Shown in pieces: positions 34,425 to 43,694 of a stretch of 64,000 bases of DNA. Origin of the DNA: Cumulibacter soli (GTDB lineage: Bacteria; Actinomycetota; Actinomycetes; Mycobacteriales; Antricoccaceae). Each line of letters opens with the position of its first letter. Within the stretch, counting starts at the first letter, position 1. The stretch covers positions 28,632 through 92,631 of the forward strand of contig NZ_SMSG01000009.1 of the NCBI RefSeq assembly GCF_004382795.1, written 5' to 3'. The notes below the pieces were generated by a model, which saw only the letters and a list, made by a program, of their open reading frames with translations, was not told the origin of the DNA and did not search any database. Made by a program: the position numbers and the translations under genes.

Positions 34425-36341
34425 ATGAGCGAACAACGACATCCGACACCGGCGAGCGCAACGACCGCCGCGATAAACCGAGACGCTGTGCGCGCGTTAC
34501 CGTTCGACTCGGATCCCGCCCAGGACGACGTACTGCGTGGTTTCATCACCGCTCCGGACACAGTGCGAGTGCAACGCGAGGACGGCGGCACCACCTGGTC
34601 GCTAGAGCCGTACGACTTCCTCGACGGTGAGTGCCCGGACGAGGTCCATCCCAGTCTCTGGCGGATCTCGCAACTCAACCGAACGCCTGGGCTGTTCGAA
34701 GTCTGCGAAGGTATCTACCAGGTTCGCGGCTACGACATCTCGAACATGTCGATCCTCAGCACGGATAACGGATACCTCATTGTTGACCCGTTGACGACGG
34801 TGGAGAGCGCGGCAGCCGCCACTCGGTTAGCACTCGACGAGCTCGGCGAACGCCCGCTGCGCGGCATCATTTTCACGCACAGCCACGTGGATCATTTCGG
34901 CGGCGTACGAGGCGTACTCGATGTTTTCGGAATCGAGGACCCCGCCACTGTCACCGTCATCGCTCCGGCGGAATTCATGGCCGAGACGGTCAGCGAGAAC
35001 GTATACGCCGGGAACGCTATGTTGCGCCGCGCCATGTATATGTTCGGTCCGCTCCTACCGCGTGGCACCCGCGGGCAGGTCAGTGCGGGCCTCGGGGTGA
35101 CGTCGGCGGGCGGCACCACGTCGTTGCTGGCGCCGACGCACACGATCGCCACGAGCGGTACCTCGTTGACGATCGACGGCCTCGAGTTGGTGTTCCAATA
35201 CACCCCGCACACCGAGGCGCCCGCGGAGCTCATTTTTCACGTTCCGTCGCGACGGGCGCTGTGTATGGCCGAGATCGTCAGCCATGTGATGCACAACCTG
35301 TACACCCTGCGTGGAGCTCAGGTGCGCGACGCGCTCGGGTGGAGCAAATGCCTATATGAGGCGATTGATCGCTTCAGCGCCGAGAGTGACGTGATGTTCA
35401 TTAGTCACCACTGGCCGGTGTGGGGACAGCAGCGCGTCGCCGAATTCATCCAGCAGCAGGCCGATATGTACAAGTATCTGCATGATCAAACTCTGCGTCT
35501 GGCGAACCACGGCCACGGCCCTGAGGAGATCGCCGAACGTCTCGAACTACCCGACTCACTGAGCCAGTTTTGGCCCAATCGGGGGCTTTACGGTTCGGTC
35601 AACCACAACAGTCGGGCGGTGTATCAGCGCTATCTCGGCTGGTTCGACGGACATCCGTCAAGCCTGAACCGGCATACCCCCACCGAGCTCGGCAAACGCT
35701 ATGTAGCGGCGGTCGGTGGGCCTGACGCTCTCATGGCGCAGGCACAGCAGGCGTTCGACGATGCCGACTACCGGTGGGCCTGCGAGTTGCTGCGCCACCT
35801 GCTTGCCGCTGACCCCACACACGCTGAGGGGGCGGCGCTGCAGGCGGAGAGCTTCGACCAGCTGGGTTATCAGTCGGAGTCCGGTCCGTGGCGCAATATC
35901 TATCTCAGCGGAGCGCAGGAACTACGAACCGGTGTGCCCGGGGTACGACGTGGCCGCAAGCGAGCGCTGGATGAAGTACGCGCGGCGATGCCGGTGGAGA
36001 TGATCCTGGACTACCTGGGAATTCGGCTCAACGGGCCGCGCGCCGACGGCAAGAACATCGAACTGCGGCTGCACATCACCGACGACGCTCGAAACTACGT
36101 CCTCCACCTGCGCAATAGCGTGTTGAGTTTCGTTGCCGACCGCTCATCGACCGCGCCGCAGGTGACAGTCTCTCGCCTCGGATTGCTGCGCATCGTCGAC
36201 GGGGTGAGCGATGCGGACGACGAACTCGACGAAACAACCGATCGCCAGGCACGCGATGCCCTCGCCGAGATTCTCGATGTGCTGGACGAGTTCGACAACA
36301 GGTTCCCCATCGTCACCGACCGCGCAGGCTTACAAGCCTGA
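34425..36341 (+). CDS. Linear alkylsulfatase-type MBL hydrolase
   Basis: A 638-residue protein with the three-part layout of SdsA1/BDS1 alkylsulfatases. The MBL domain (about 70-360) has FTHSHVDHFGG, AEFMAETVSENVYAGNAMLRRAMYM and ISHHWPVWG. A central helical dimerisation domain runs about 370-500 (GLYGSVNHNSRAVYQRYLGWFDGHPSSL). The C-terminal SCP2-like lipid-binding domain is about 510-630. It releases sulphate from alkyl sulphates such as detergents. No signal peptide is seen, so it may act inside the cell. It is divergent from a hydratase gene and convergent with a TetR gene. Confidence 0.9.
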   Translation: MSEQRHPTPASATTAAINRDAVRALPFDSDPAQDDVLRGFITAPDTVRVQREDGGTTWSLEPYDFLDGECPDEVHPSLWRISQLNRTPGLFEVCEGIYQVRGYDISNMSILSTDNGYLIVDPLTTVESAAAATRLALDELGERPLRGIIFTHSHVDHFGGVRGVLDVFGIEDPATVTVIAPAEFMAETVSENVYAGNAMLRRAMYMFGPLLPRGTRGQVSAGLGVTSAGGTTSLLAPTHTIATSGTSLTIDGLELVFQYTPHTEAPAELIFHVPSRRALCMAEIVSHVMHNLYTLRGAQVRDALGWSKCLYEAIDRFSAESDVMFISHHWPVWGQQRVAEFIQQQADMYKYLHDQTLRLANHGHGPEEIAERLELPDSLSQFWPNRGLYGSVNHNSRAVYQRYLGWFDGHPSSLNRHTPTELGKRYVAAVGGPDALMAQAQQAFDDADYRWACELLRHLLAADPTHAEGAALQAESFDQLGYQSESGPWRNIYLSGAQELRTGVPGVRRGRKRALDEVRAAMPVEMILDYLGIRLNGPRADGKNIELRLHITDDARNYVLHLRNSVLSFVADRSSTAPQVTVSRLGLLRIVDGVSDADDELDETTDRQARDALAEILDVLDEFDNRFPIVTDRAGLQA

Positions 36342-36357
36342 CAGAGCAGGATTCGAA

Positions 36358-37002
36358 CTACGTCAGCTTGACCGCCCACCGCAGGGTGCGCATGTCTACC
36401 GCGGGGGCACTCAGTGCCCCCGCGGCGACCGCGATCGAGTCGGCGACGAACTGTTGGTGACTGAGCATCGGCGTACGGCCGGCATCGATTTGGGTCGCGC
36501 GGTCCGCCCATGCGCCCATCTGGGACGCGACAACGCGCGCGATCCGCTGGCGTCGTACGGCGACCGGGACATCGTGGAGTTCCGCCTCGAATGCCCGCCA
36601 CATTTCGGCCAGCGACTCCCGGCCCTCGCCGTCGGCGCTCAGGATGGTGTGAAACCCGTACTTGATGATCACCTGGCTGACGACACGGACACCATCTCGG
36701 TGCTCACGGGTGTCCATCATCGCGGCGATCGGCAACACCATGCAGGCCGAAAGATCGGTGAGCGTGACCTCCGGCCGTGCTAGCGCACTGGCGAGCATGC
36801 GTTCGCGTAGTTCGTCCACGCGGGCCTGGTGCCGACGAGCGACGGCATCGATCAGGCCAAAGCGAGAACCGAAGTGATAGTGCACGGCCGAAGCATTGCG
36901 TTGTTCGGCGGTCTCCACGATCACCTGCAGCGGTACCGCGTCGATCCCCTGCTCGGCCATTAAGCGTAGGGCGGCGTCGAGCAGACGCTCGCGTCCGCTC
37001 AC
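36358..37002 (-). CDS. TetR-family regulator next to alkylsulfatase
   Basis: About 214 residues from GTG 37002 (VSGRERLLDAALRLMAEQGIDAVPL...). The helix-turn-helix includes VIVETAEQRNASAVHYHFGSRFGLIDAVARRHQARV. The C-terminal ligand domain resembles regulators with a bulky hydrophobic pocket. The frame stays open upstream to 37152, but the protein there looks non-homologous. It lies tail-to-tail with the alkylsulfatase gene and may respond to fatty alcohols or sulphates; that link is inference from position. Confidence 0.75.
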   Translation of the reverse strand: MSGRERLLDAALRLMAEQGIDAVPLQVIVETAEQRNASAVHYHFGSRFGLIDAVARRHQARVDELRERMLASALARPEVTLTDLSACMVLPIAAMMDTREHRDGVRVVSQVIIKYGFHTILSADGEGRESLAEMWRAFEAELHDVPVAVRRQRIARVVASQMGAWADRATQIDAGRTPMLSHQQFVADSIAVAAGALSAPAVDMRTLRWAVKLT

Positions 37003-37159
37003 GAAACGCGGCCAACCGGGATGGCTATCAGATGCACCTCGCCAAGGTATCGCACACCTGAACTCCTGTGGCGTCGCGCGGCGCCCCGTTTTGACGACAA
37101 TGCTCACCGTCGCTGGCAGTCCGTTGCGACGGTGCTGCGCATCCGATCGCACCGACGTC

Positions 37160-38227
37160 TTAAAACACGCTCGAGATGTGCTCCATCATCAACGGGGCAG
37201 CGAACGCGAGCAGGTTCTCCAGCGGGGTGCTGCCGGGACGGTCCCGGATCAACACGCTCATGACGCGTTCGCGCTGAATCGGCCACAACGCATCTACCGC
37301 TCGGTTCGCGATCCATTGACTCAGAGTCTGAAACGGCCGGTTCCGCGAGTACTCCATGATCACGTTGCCGGAGTCCCATTTGCCGTACTTGACGATCGTG
37401 GCTAACGCCGCGCCACCTGGATCCGATAACGCGATCGAACGCGCCCGCATATCGGATGCGGCCATCCGGCCCAAGGGACGGCCATCGGGCCCGGTAATGC
37501 TGAAGGTGCCGATTTTGCTGAACGCCTTGTCCTGCGCGACGGAGGCAATTCGGAACCCACGAGGATCATCGAGGTGGGTGGGCGGCTTGAGCGGTTTGAG
37601 GGTGCGGATCGTCGTACCGATCGATGTCCCGTCGGCCGCAGTGATCTCGATCAGGGTACCGATCATCGCGCCGCTGGCCTGGTCGGTGCTCGGGGCGTCG
37701 AAAGTACCGGGCTTCGCCTTTTCGACGATGGTGCCGGAGGCGACCAGTAGCCCGGACGGCGTCCACCACTCGACGGCGTCATCTCGTTCGGCCGAGCGGG
37801 CCAGGATCAGCATCGGCTCGCCGAACGGCGTCCCATCCCCGCTCGGCGCGGGATAGATGCCGAGTTCGGCGAGCACCGCCTGCAGTTCCGCCGGGTTGGT
37901 CTGGATTCGCCCGCCGGCCGGGTGTCCGGGCCCCGGCCCGGGCTGAGGCGTAGAGGGCGCGGCGCCCTGCGGGTCGGGGCCTGGGCCCGCAGGCTGCTGC
38001 ATGGGACCTGAGTTGGCAGACTGGTGCTGCATGGGTCCAGCGCTCGCGGGCGGGTGCTGCGCAGACTGAGCGGCCGGCGGGCTGGGCGTCAGCGGGTCGA
38101 CGCCTTGTCCCGCCGGACCAGTGACGTAATCAGTCCAGAACTCGCCTTCCCAGTAGCGATACGGAAAGCGCCCCGCAGGGTCGACGTACCAGCCTGCTGC
38201 AACCATGCCCGCATGGTAAACCGTCAT
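37160..38227 (-). CDS. DUF2510 plus LURP-one/scramblase-like protein
   Basis: A 355-residue protein. A DUF2510 domain is at about 10-35 (AAGWYVDPAGRFPYRYWEGEFWTDYVTG), then a Pro/Gln-rich linker (about 45-110), then a beta-rich domain (about 125-355) resembling LURP-one and phospholipid-scramblase-like folds (MLILARSAERDDAVEWWTPSGLLVASG, SITGPDGRPLGRM). Starts at 38227 or 38206 are both possible. DUF2510 is often found near membrane or secretion proteins in actinobacteria. No enzymatic role is evident. Confidence 0.7.
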   Translation of the reverse strand: MTVYHAGMVAAGWYVDPAGRFPYRYWEGEFWTDYVTGPAGQGVDPLTPSPPAAQSAQHPPASAGPMQHQSANSGPMQQPAGPGPDPQGAAPSTPQPGPGPGHPAGGRIQTNPAELQAVLAELGIYPAPSGDGTPFGEPMLILARSAERDDAVEWWTPSGLLVASGTIVEKAKPGTFDAPSTDQASGAMIGTLIEITAADGTSIGTTIRTLKPLKPPTHLDDPRGFRIASVAQDKAFSKIGTFSITGPDGRPLGRMAASDMRARSIALSDPGGAALATIVKYGKWDSGNVIMEYSRNRPFQTLSQWIANRAVDALWPIQRERVMSVLIRDRPGSTPLENLLAFAAPLMMEHISSVF

Positions 38228-38308
38228 GGTCGCTCGCCGACGGCAATTTCAGCCGGACGGTGAGACGATCACACGGCTACTTCATCACGAGCGCTCGATC
38301 CGGGAGTC

Positions 38309-39637
38309 CTAGGATCCAGGCAACAGATCCCGATATGCCTGTTTCGACCGATCAGCGAGCATCTCCAACACCGGCCGCCCTTGGCGCGCCGCCTCAGATT
38401 CGGACGCAGCCCAGGTGTAGACACCCTTCGTCATCGTCGACGTCGCGCGCGTGCTGAGTTCAGTGAAGATCTCGGCTCGCGCGTCTAGCACGTCCGGGTT
38501 CTGCGGGTCGGCGTCCGCCGCAATCTGGATCAAGCGCGCGGCCAGTCGCTCATCACCGTCGGTGAGCTCACGCCTGGCGCGCTCGATGAGTTTCGCCGTA
38601 CCGCCCGACAGGTCGACAATTGCCGCTCCGAACGAGTCTCGGCGTACCGGCTTGAGATTCGACGGATCGCCGTCGTACCAGCCGCCGTACAGGCGCCAAG
38701 CGTTACGTACTACGAACTCGGGCTCGTCGTACGTCGGACGCAGGTAACGTTTCTCAGTGAACTTCGCTGGCAACTCAAAACCATGCAGCACCTCATCGAG
38801 CGTCGCGCCACGGTTCAACCCGTCGACGGCGACACCTTCGAGAAACTCTAGGTACTCTGCCGATACGGTCAACGCTTCGTGCACCCGGTCGACGCCGGAG
38901 ATCGGCAATCCGTGACCAGGCAACAGCAGTTCAGCACCGTACGACGCTATTTCGCGCAACTTGTGAGCCCAATCCAGCGCGTAACGCTGAACCTTTTGTG
39001 GGTTGCCGGCGTTCGGGCTGGTCCAGATGAAGAAGTCGCCCGTGCACACGATGCCGAGATCGGGAAACCAGCCGACCGTGCAGTCATCGGTTTCGCCACG
39101 GCCGTGCGACATGTCGACCCGCAGTTCACCCTGAGTGAGCGTCATTGCCGAGCTATAAGTGAGATCGGGGTACCGATAGACCGTCGGCCAGGTGAGCCCC
39201 GGTGCCTGGAACTGGCGTTGGTTGATCACCGTGTTGTATCCGGCGGTGCGGGTGTAACGATCGAAGCGGTCGACGACGTTCTCATGGGCGATCACCGTCG
39301 GGCGCGCGCCCGGCTCTTCGTCAAAGCGCGCCGTACCCCAGATGTGGTCGATATGTCCGTGGGTATAGACCGCGTTGCGCAGCGGCGCGTCCGACAATTC
39401 CCGCACGGCGGTATGTAGCTTCGTCGCGGTGGCGGCGGAGCCCGTGTCGAACATCAACAACCCGTCGTCGGTCTCGAAAATATACACATTGCCCATCGCC
39501 GGAAACATCCACACGCCATCACCGACCGCATGCAGTCCCTGCTTACGTAGTCCGCCAGATGCGTATGGCTTCATATCGGCCTTGCCGAGCCAGTATTCGT
39601 CGGCGTACTGCAGAATGTCGAAGGCCACGGCGACCAT
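38309..39637 (-). CDS. Alkylsulfatase-like MBL hydrolase lacking SCP2 domain
   Basis: A 442-residue MBL protein related to the alkylsulfatase at 34425 but shorter. Zinc motifs are YTHGHIDHIWG, the helical middle has YDEPEFVVRNAWRLYGGWYDGDPSNL, and the C-terminal lipid-binding domain is absent. No signal peptide is seen. The central YGGWYDGDPSNL is the dimerisation-domain hallmark of the alkylsulfatase branch. It is probably a hydrolase of a sulphated or ester-linked substrate, smaller or more soluble than that of its relative. Confidence 0.82.
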   Translation of the reverse strand: MVAVAFDILQYADEYWLGKADMKPYASGGLRKQGLHAVGDGVWMFPAMGNVYIFETDDGLLMFDTGSAATATKLHTAVRELSDAPLRNAVYTHGHIDHIWGTARFDEEPGARPTVIAHENVVDRFDRYTRTAGYNTVINQRQFQAPGLTWPTVYRYPDLTYSSAMTLTQGELRVDMSHGRGETDDCTVGWFPDLGIVCTGDFFIWTSPNAGNPQKVQRYALDWAHKLREIASYGAELLLPGHGLPISGVDRVHEALTVSAEYLEFLEGVAVDGLNRGATLDEVLHGFELPAKFTEKRYLRPTYDEPEFVVRNAWRLYGGWYDGDPSNLKPVRRDSFGAAIVDLSGGTAKLIERARRELTDGDERLAARLIQIAADADPQNPDVLDARAEIFTELSTRATSTMTKGVYTWAASESEAARQGRPVLEMLADRSKQAYRDLLPGS

Positions 39638-39739
39638 CACCTTTCCAATGCGTGCAAATTCATGGGTTTCATTAATGCTGACAGACCGTCGCCCACATCA
39701 CAACCCCACGTGCCGTGGATCGTCGCCATACAAAAGAAC

Positions 39740-39794
39740 TGCGGGGCAACGAGTAACGCTCCTGGGTAGTTAGCGTTGCTCGTTGCCCCGCAGA
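39740..39794. repeat. 55-bp palindromic element E
   Basis: Arms CTGCGGGGCAACGAGTAACGCT and its inverted copy differ at one of 22 positions around an 11-base loop. Same length and tips as element D (52331), with which it also shares CTGCGGGGCA and GTAACGCTC. It lies between the MBL gene start and the end of a hydratase gene on the same strand. Confidence 0.75.
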
Positions 39795-39821
39795 ACGTTG
39801 CCGCAGGTACAGGCTTTGGGT

Positions 39822-40583
39822 TTACGAAGCGGTGAAGTTGGCTTCGCGGCGAGCGAGGTTTGCGGCCACGCCTTCGGCGCAGTCCGCGGTGTCCCACTGC
39901 CAGGTCTGCTCCGACAGTTCACGCTCCAGCACCGACTTCACCTCGGCAGCGAGGTCACCACGCAACGTCTCTCGGATCGAGGTGACGGCCAGTGGCGCAT
40001 TCGCGGCGATCGTGCGGGCGAACTCCAGAGCGCCGGAGAACGGGTCCTCGTCCACCAGGCGATCGACGAGGCCCAACGCAAGGGCCTCCTCACCCTTGAC
40101 CGCACGCGCGGTCAGTAGCATCTCGGCGGCCTTCTGCTCACCGATCAGCCGCGGCAGGGTCACGCTGAGACCGAAGCCCTGGTGGAAGCCGAGTTTCGCG
40201 AAGTTGGCATGCAGCCGCGAGGACGGCGTGGCAACGCGGAAGTCCGCGACCAACGCCAAGCCAAGTCCACCGCCGACCGCGGCACCCTGCACGGCAGCGA
40301 CGATCGGCGTCTTGATGTCGAAGAGTTTTGCGGCGTTGCGGTACAACTCACCCGAGGTCTTGGCGCGCTCGGCGCCCAGGCCACCCTCGCCGAAGTTCGC
40401 GCCGGCGCAGAAGTTCTTACCCTCCGAGCACAGCACAATCGCGCGGGTGTCCTTGTCGGCGTCCGCCTGACGTCCGGCCTCGGCCAGCTCGCCGATCATG
40501 TCATTGTCGAAAAAGTTGTTGGGTCCGCGCTGCACGCGGCAGATCGCTACATATCCGTCTTTGGTGACTTCCAGGTCGCCCAT
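39822..40583 (-). CDS. Enoyl-CoA hydratase/isomerase-family protein
   Basis: A 253-residue crotonase-family enzyme starting at ATG 40583 (AAAGGATC upstream). Oxyanion-hole motifs are GKNFCAGANFGEGG and VQGAAVGGGLGLALVADF, and the middle has ANFAKLGFHQGFGLSVTLPRLIG. It lies just downstream of the paired acyl-CoA dehydrogenase genes on the same strand, separated by palindrome B, and probably carries the next hydration step of that breakdown route. Confidence 0.88.
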   Translation of the reverse strand: MGDLEVTKDGYVAICRVQRGPNNFFDNDMIGELAEAGRQADADKDTRAIVLCSEGKNFCAGANFGEGGLGAERAKTSGELYRNAAKLFDIKTPIVAAVQGAAVGGGLGLALVADFRVATPSSRLHANFAKLGFHQGFGLSVTLPRLIGEQKAAEMLLTARAVKGEEALALGLVDRLVDEDPFSGALEFARTIAANAPLAVTSIRETLRGDLAAEVKSVLERELSEQTWQWDTADCAEGVAANLARREANFTAS

Positions 40584-40608
40584 GCGACATGATCCTTTCA
40601 ATATGGAT

Positions 40609-40663
40609 CTGCGGTGGTTTCGCGCACGATAACCAGCGATTACCGTGCGCGAATCCACCGCAG
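40609..40663. repeat. 55-bp palindromic element B
   Basis: Outer arms CTGCGGTGG and CCACCGCAG enclose an inner stem TTCGCGCACG / CGTGCGCGAA with one unpaired base per side; flanking GAT/ATC extends the pairing. It sits between the dehydrogenase and hydratase genes and may set their relative expression. Length and tips match elements A, D and E. Confidence 0.72.
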
Positions 40664-40671
40664 ATCAGAAG

Positions 40672-41685
40672 TTACGAGAGTGCTTCGGACCCCGCGACGA
40701 CGACGTCGTGCATGGAACCGTGTTCCGCGACGGTCTTGCCGAGATCCTCAGCGAGCTCTTTTTCCAGTCCGAACTCGCCACGCCACGCGTACAGCCGACG
40801 GGTCAACTGCTGCAGGCGGTACTCCTGCGTCATGCCGATCGCGCCGTGCGCCTGGTGCGCCGCGCGGGCAGCGGTAGTCGCATTGCGGTCGCTGACCTGC
40901 TTGAGCGCCTTGATCTCGAACGCGGCCGGACCGCTCAGCGCGGCAAGCCCTGCTCGCTCCACGCTCAACGAGGACATCGTGGCCATCTGCGCCAGGGTGA
41001 CGATGTGCTGCGCGACGGCCTGGAACCTGCCCACCGGCTGCCCGAACTGGATTCGCTCGTTGGTGTACTCGCGCGTCAGCTCGGCGATCGCCTCCATCGC
41101 ACCGGCCAGCTGCGCCGAGCGTGCCAACGCGCCGTCCAGCAGCAGGTCGCGTGACGAGTCGCCGACCACAGTGCCGTTGATCTTCACGTCGTCGCTCGGC
41201 ATTCCGGATGCATCGACGCCGGAACGGGTGACCTCAACCGGCGCGGTGAACGCCTTGCCGTCCACGATCCCCACGAGTACAGCGGCGCCGCGTGCCCATG
41301 GCACGTGCTTCGCTTCCCCGCTCACCGCATCACCGGACAACGTCAAATCCGCAGTCGGCGGGACGACAGCCAGTGCGCCGTCCGGAATCTCCGCCCCTGC
41401 GTCTGCCAGGACAGCAGCGGCCAGCATCGTCTCAGCGATCGGGAGCGGTGCCGCGAACTCGCCTGCGGCGTGCAGGATCGCCAGCGCATCGAGAATCGTG
41501 CCGCCAGAGCCGCCCGCCTCCTCATCCACACCCACCAGGTGCAGGCCCATTTCGGCAACTTCGCGCCACAGTTTCTCCGGCGCCGCGCCGTCCTGCTCGG
41601 CCTGCGTCACGACCTCATGGGTGCAACGCTGGCTAAAGAGGTCCCGGACGGTTGAGACCAGATCTGCATCGGCTCGGGTGGTCAT
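40672..41685 (-). CDS. Acyl-CoA dehydrogenase, small partner subunit
   Basis: A 337-residue acyl-CoA dehydrogenase-fold protein, shorter than its neighbour. It keeps the middle and C-terminal helical regions (TREYTNERIQFGQPVGRFQAV, AHQAHGAIGMTQEYRLQQLTRRL) but lacks a normal catalytic GT-EI motif. Pairs of a full-length and a shortened dehydrogenase encoded side by side form mixed tetramers in steroid side-chain breakdown of actinobacteria. The ATGA overlap with the larger gene supports such a complex. Confidence 0.85.
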   Translation of the reverse strand: MTTRADADLVSTVRDLFSQRCTHEVVTQAEQDGAAPEKLWREVAEMGLHLVGVDEEAGGSGGTILDALAILHAAGEFAAPLPIAETMLAAAVLADAGAEIPDGALAVVPPTADLTLSGDAVSGEAKHVPWARGAAVLVGIVDGKAFTAPVEVTRSGVDASGMPSDDVKINGTVVGDSSRDLLLDGALARSAQLAGAMEAIAELTREYTNERIQFGQPVGRFQAVAQHIVTLAQMATMSSLSVERAGLAALSGPAAFEIKALKQVSDRNATTAARAAHQAHGAIGMTQEYRLQQLTRRLYAWRGEFGLEKELAEDLGKTVAEHGSMHDVVVAGSEALS

Positions 41686-42812
41686 CGTTTGTTCAGTCCC
41701 TTCGCAGCGACGGAGCGCAGAATTTCGTTGGTACCGCCGCGGATCGACCAGGACGGCGAGACCAGGATCGCGCGAGCCAGCAACGACTCATAAGGATCAT
41801 CGGAGTGCAGGTCCGGCGTACGGCCGAAGTGGCGCGCGACGGTGTCGACGCTCTCCTGCTCGAACCGGGTAGCCATCTCCTTGACCAGCGCGGCCTCAGT
41901 GACCGGCGATTTACCTTCGTCGACCATCCGCGCGATCGACAATGAGAGACCGCGGAACGCCCAGTTGCGGGCGGTGATGGCGCCGAGATCGGCCTCGGCT
42001 GCACGGTCGCCCACAGCCGCGCGCGAGCGCACCCAGTTCTCCAGAATCGGCGCGATCGACATCCACCGATCGACGCCGCCGCGCTCGAGCACGAGCTCAG
42101 CGGTGTTCTGGCCCCAACCGCCGCCGACCTCACCCATCCGGGCAGTGTCAGGCAGGTACATGTCGTCGAAATGCATCTCGCAGAAATGGCGAGTGCCGTC
42201 GATAAACGGGATCTTGTTGATCGTCAGGCCTTCGGTGTGGCGCGGCACGATGAACTGCGTCAGACCGGTGTGCTTCTCTTCCGAAGTGCGGAACAGCGCG
42301 AGGATGTGCGTGGCCTCGTACGCGCCGGACGTCCAGATCTTCGCACCGTTCACCCGCCAACCATCGCCCTCGCGGACGGCGCGGGTGCGCAGCGATGCGA
42401 GGTCGGAGCCGGAGTCCGGCTCACTCATGCCGATCGCGAACGACAACTCCCCACGAGCAATCGCCGGCAGGATCTCCCGCTTCTGCTCTTCGGTGCCGTG
42501 CTTAGCGATGCTTGGGCCGCTCTGGCGATCACCCACCCAGTGGAATCCCACCGGTGCGCCGATAGCCAGCATCTCCTCGACAACGATCAGCCGCTCGACG
42601 GCACTGCGTCCGTGCCCGCCGTACTCGACCGGCAGCGCCATGCCAAGCCAGCCTTGCGCGCCCAAGTCGCGCGAGAACTCCGGGTCGATCTCGCCGGACA
42701 TGCCTAGCCCGAGCGGGTAGCTTCCGGCGGGCAGGCGGTCACGCAGCCAACTGCGCACCTTCTGCTGTAGTTCGAGCTCCTCATCGGTGAGCTCCGTGGC
42801 TTCGAGCCTCAT
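41682..42812 (-). CDS. Acyl-CoA dehydrogenase, large subunit
   Basis: A 376-residue FAD-dependent dehydrogenase with the active-site region FAIGMSEPDSGSDLASL, the FAD-contact region WTSGAYEATHI, the ELVLERGGVDRWMS helix and the C-terminal SIRGGTNEILRSVAAKGLNKR. The protein is the first gene of an operon with the short dehydrogenase and then, past palindrome B, a hydratase. This is a probable fatty acid or sterol side-chain breakdown set, and the divergent GntR gene is its likely regulator. Confidence 0.88.
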   Translation of the reverse strand: MRLEATELTDEELELQQKVRSWLRDRLPAGSYPLGLGMSGEIDPEFSRDLGAQGWLGMALPVEYGGHGRSAVERLIVVEEMLAIGAPVGFHWVGDRQSGPSIAKHGTEEQKREILPAIARGELSFAIGMSEPDSGSDLASLRTRAVREGDGWRVNGAKIWTSGAYEATHILALFRTSEEKHTGLTQFIVPRHTEGLTINKIPFIDGTRHFCEMHFDDMYLPDTARMGEVGGGWGQNTAELVLERGGVDRWMSIAPILENWVRSRAAVGDRAAEADLGAITARNWAFRGLSLSIARMVDEGKSPVTEAALVKEMATRFEQESVDTVARHFGRTPDLHSDDPYESLLARAILVSPSWSIRGGTNEILRSVAAKGLNKR

Positions 42813-42992
42813 TAGTTACCTCCCAGCTTGCTCTAAAACCTACGCTGCCGACGTTCGGCGTCGAACACCTGGCGCGCTATCAGCGACCCTCAGCGGCACG
42901 GCCCCGAACCGTAGGATAAGTGGACGTCGACCTCGAGACAGGTGCAATCCATTGATAAGCGACATCGCCGCCACCTGCGGACGGAATGGCGA

Positions 42993-43685
42993 ATGACCAT
43001 CGATCGCCCGCAACACCCGTTCGTGCTTGATGCGACCAGTCGGCTGAGCCCGCAGATCGCGATATGGCTCCGCGATCAGATCATCGCCGGACGATTCGAG
43101 CCGCACGAGAAGCTCAAACCCGAACACATTGCCGAGGCGTGTGGGGCCAGTGCGACGCCGGTCCGCGAGGCCTTGATGTCACTGCACGGCGAAGGGCTGG
43201 TGTCGTTCGCGCCCGGTCGCGGCTTCACCGTCCGACCGCTGACTCAACAAGACATCGAAGACTTGCTCTCGGCACACGCGCACTTCGCGGCGATCCTCGC
43301 CGAGCGGGCCACCATGGCGCTGCGCGAGACCGAGGTCGAGCGCCTGCGGCAGCTTCAGACCGAGATCGTCGCCGCCGCCGACGCACGGGACTACGACGAG
43401 ATCGACAGGTTGGACGACGAGTTCCACCGGATCGTGAACCAGTCGGCGGGCTCGAACCGACTCAAATGGCTGTACGGGCTGACGCTGCGGTTCGTGCCGC
43501 ACCGGCTGTTCGGCGATATTGCCGGATTCCCCGAGGCCGCTGTCGAGGATCACGTGCTCATCATCAAGGGCCTGATCAATCGCAACCCCGAGGCAACGGC
43601 CGCCGCGATGCGGGCGCATTGGCTGAACGTTGCGACGATGCTGATCCGGCACATGCGCGCCCGAGGCGTACTCGCTGACGACTGA
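42993..43685 (+). CDS. GntR/FadR-type transcriptional regulator
   Basis: About 230 residues from ATG 42993; an earlier in-frame GTG at 42942 is possible. The winged-helix N-terminus is IAIWLRDQIIAGRFEPHEKLKPEHIAEACGASATPVREALMSLHGEGLVSF. The C-terminal FCD domain has the metal-ligand pattern DDEFHRIVNQSAGSNRL and DHVLIIKGLINRNPEATAAAMRAHW. It is divergent from the acyl-CoA dehydrogenase operon across about 180 bases, so it most likely represses that operon in response to an acyl-CoA or acid. Confidence 0.87.
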   Translation: MTIDRPQHPFVLDATSRLSPQIAIWLRDQIIAGRFEPHEKLKPEHIAEACGASATPVREALMSLHGEGLVSFAPGRGFTVRPLTQQDIEDLLSAHAHFAAILAERATMALRETEVERLRQLQTEIVAAADARDYDEIDRLDDEFHRIVNQSAGSNRLKWLYGLTLRFVPHRLFGDIAGFPEAAVEDHVLIIKGLINRNPEATAAAMRAHWLNVATMLIRHMRARGVLADD

Positions 43686-43694
43686 TCAAGTGTC

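Noticed and set aside
36340..36362. tRNA-like TTCGAA sequence after the alkylsulfatase gene
   Set aside because: No acceptor, D or anticodon stems can be formed around it.
40589..41872. 427-codon plus-strand frame opposite acyl-CoA dehydrogenase genes
   Set aside because: Ser/Ala/Arg-rich shadow; coding evidence is entirely on the minus strand.
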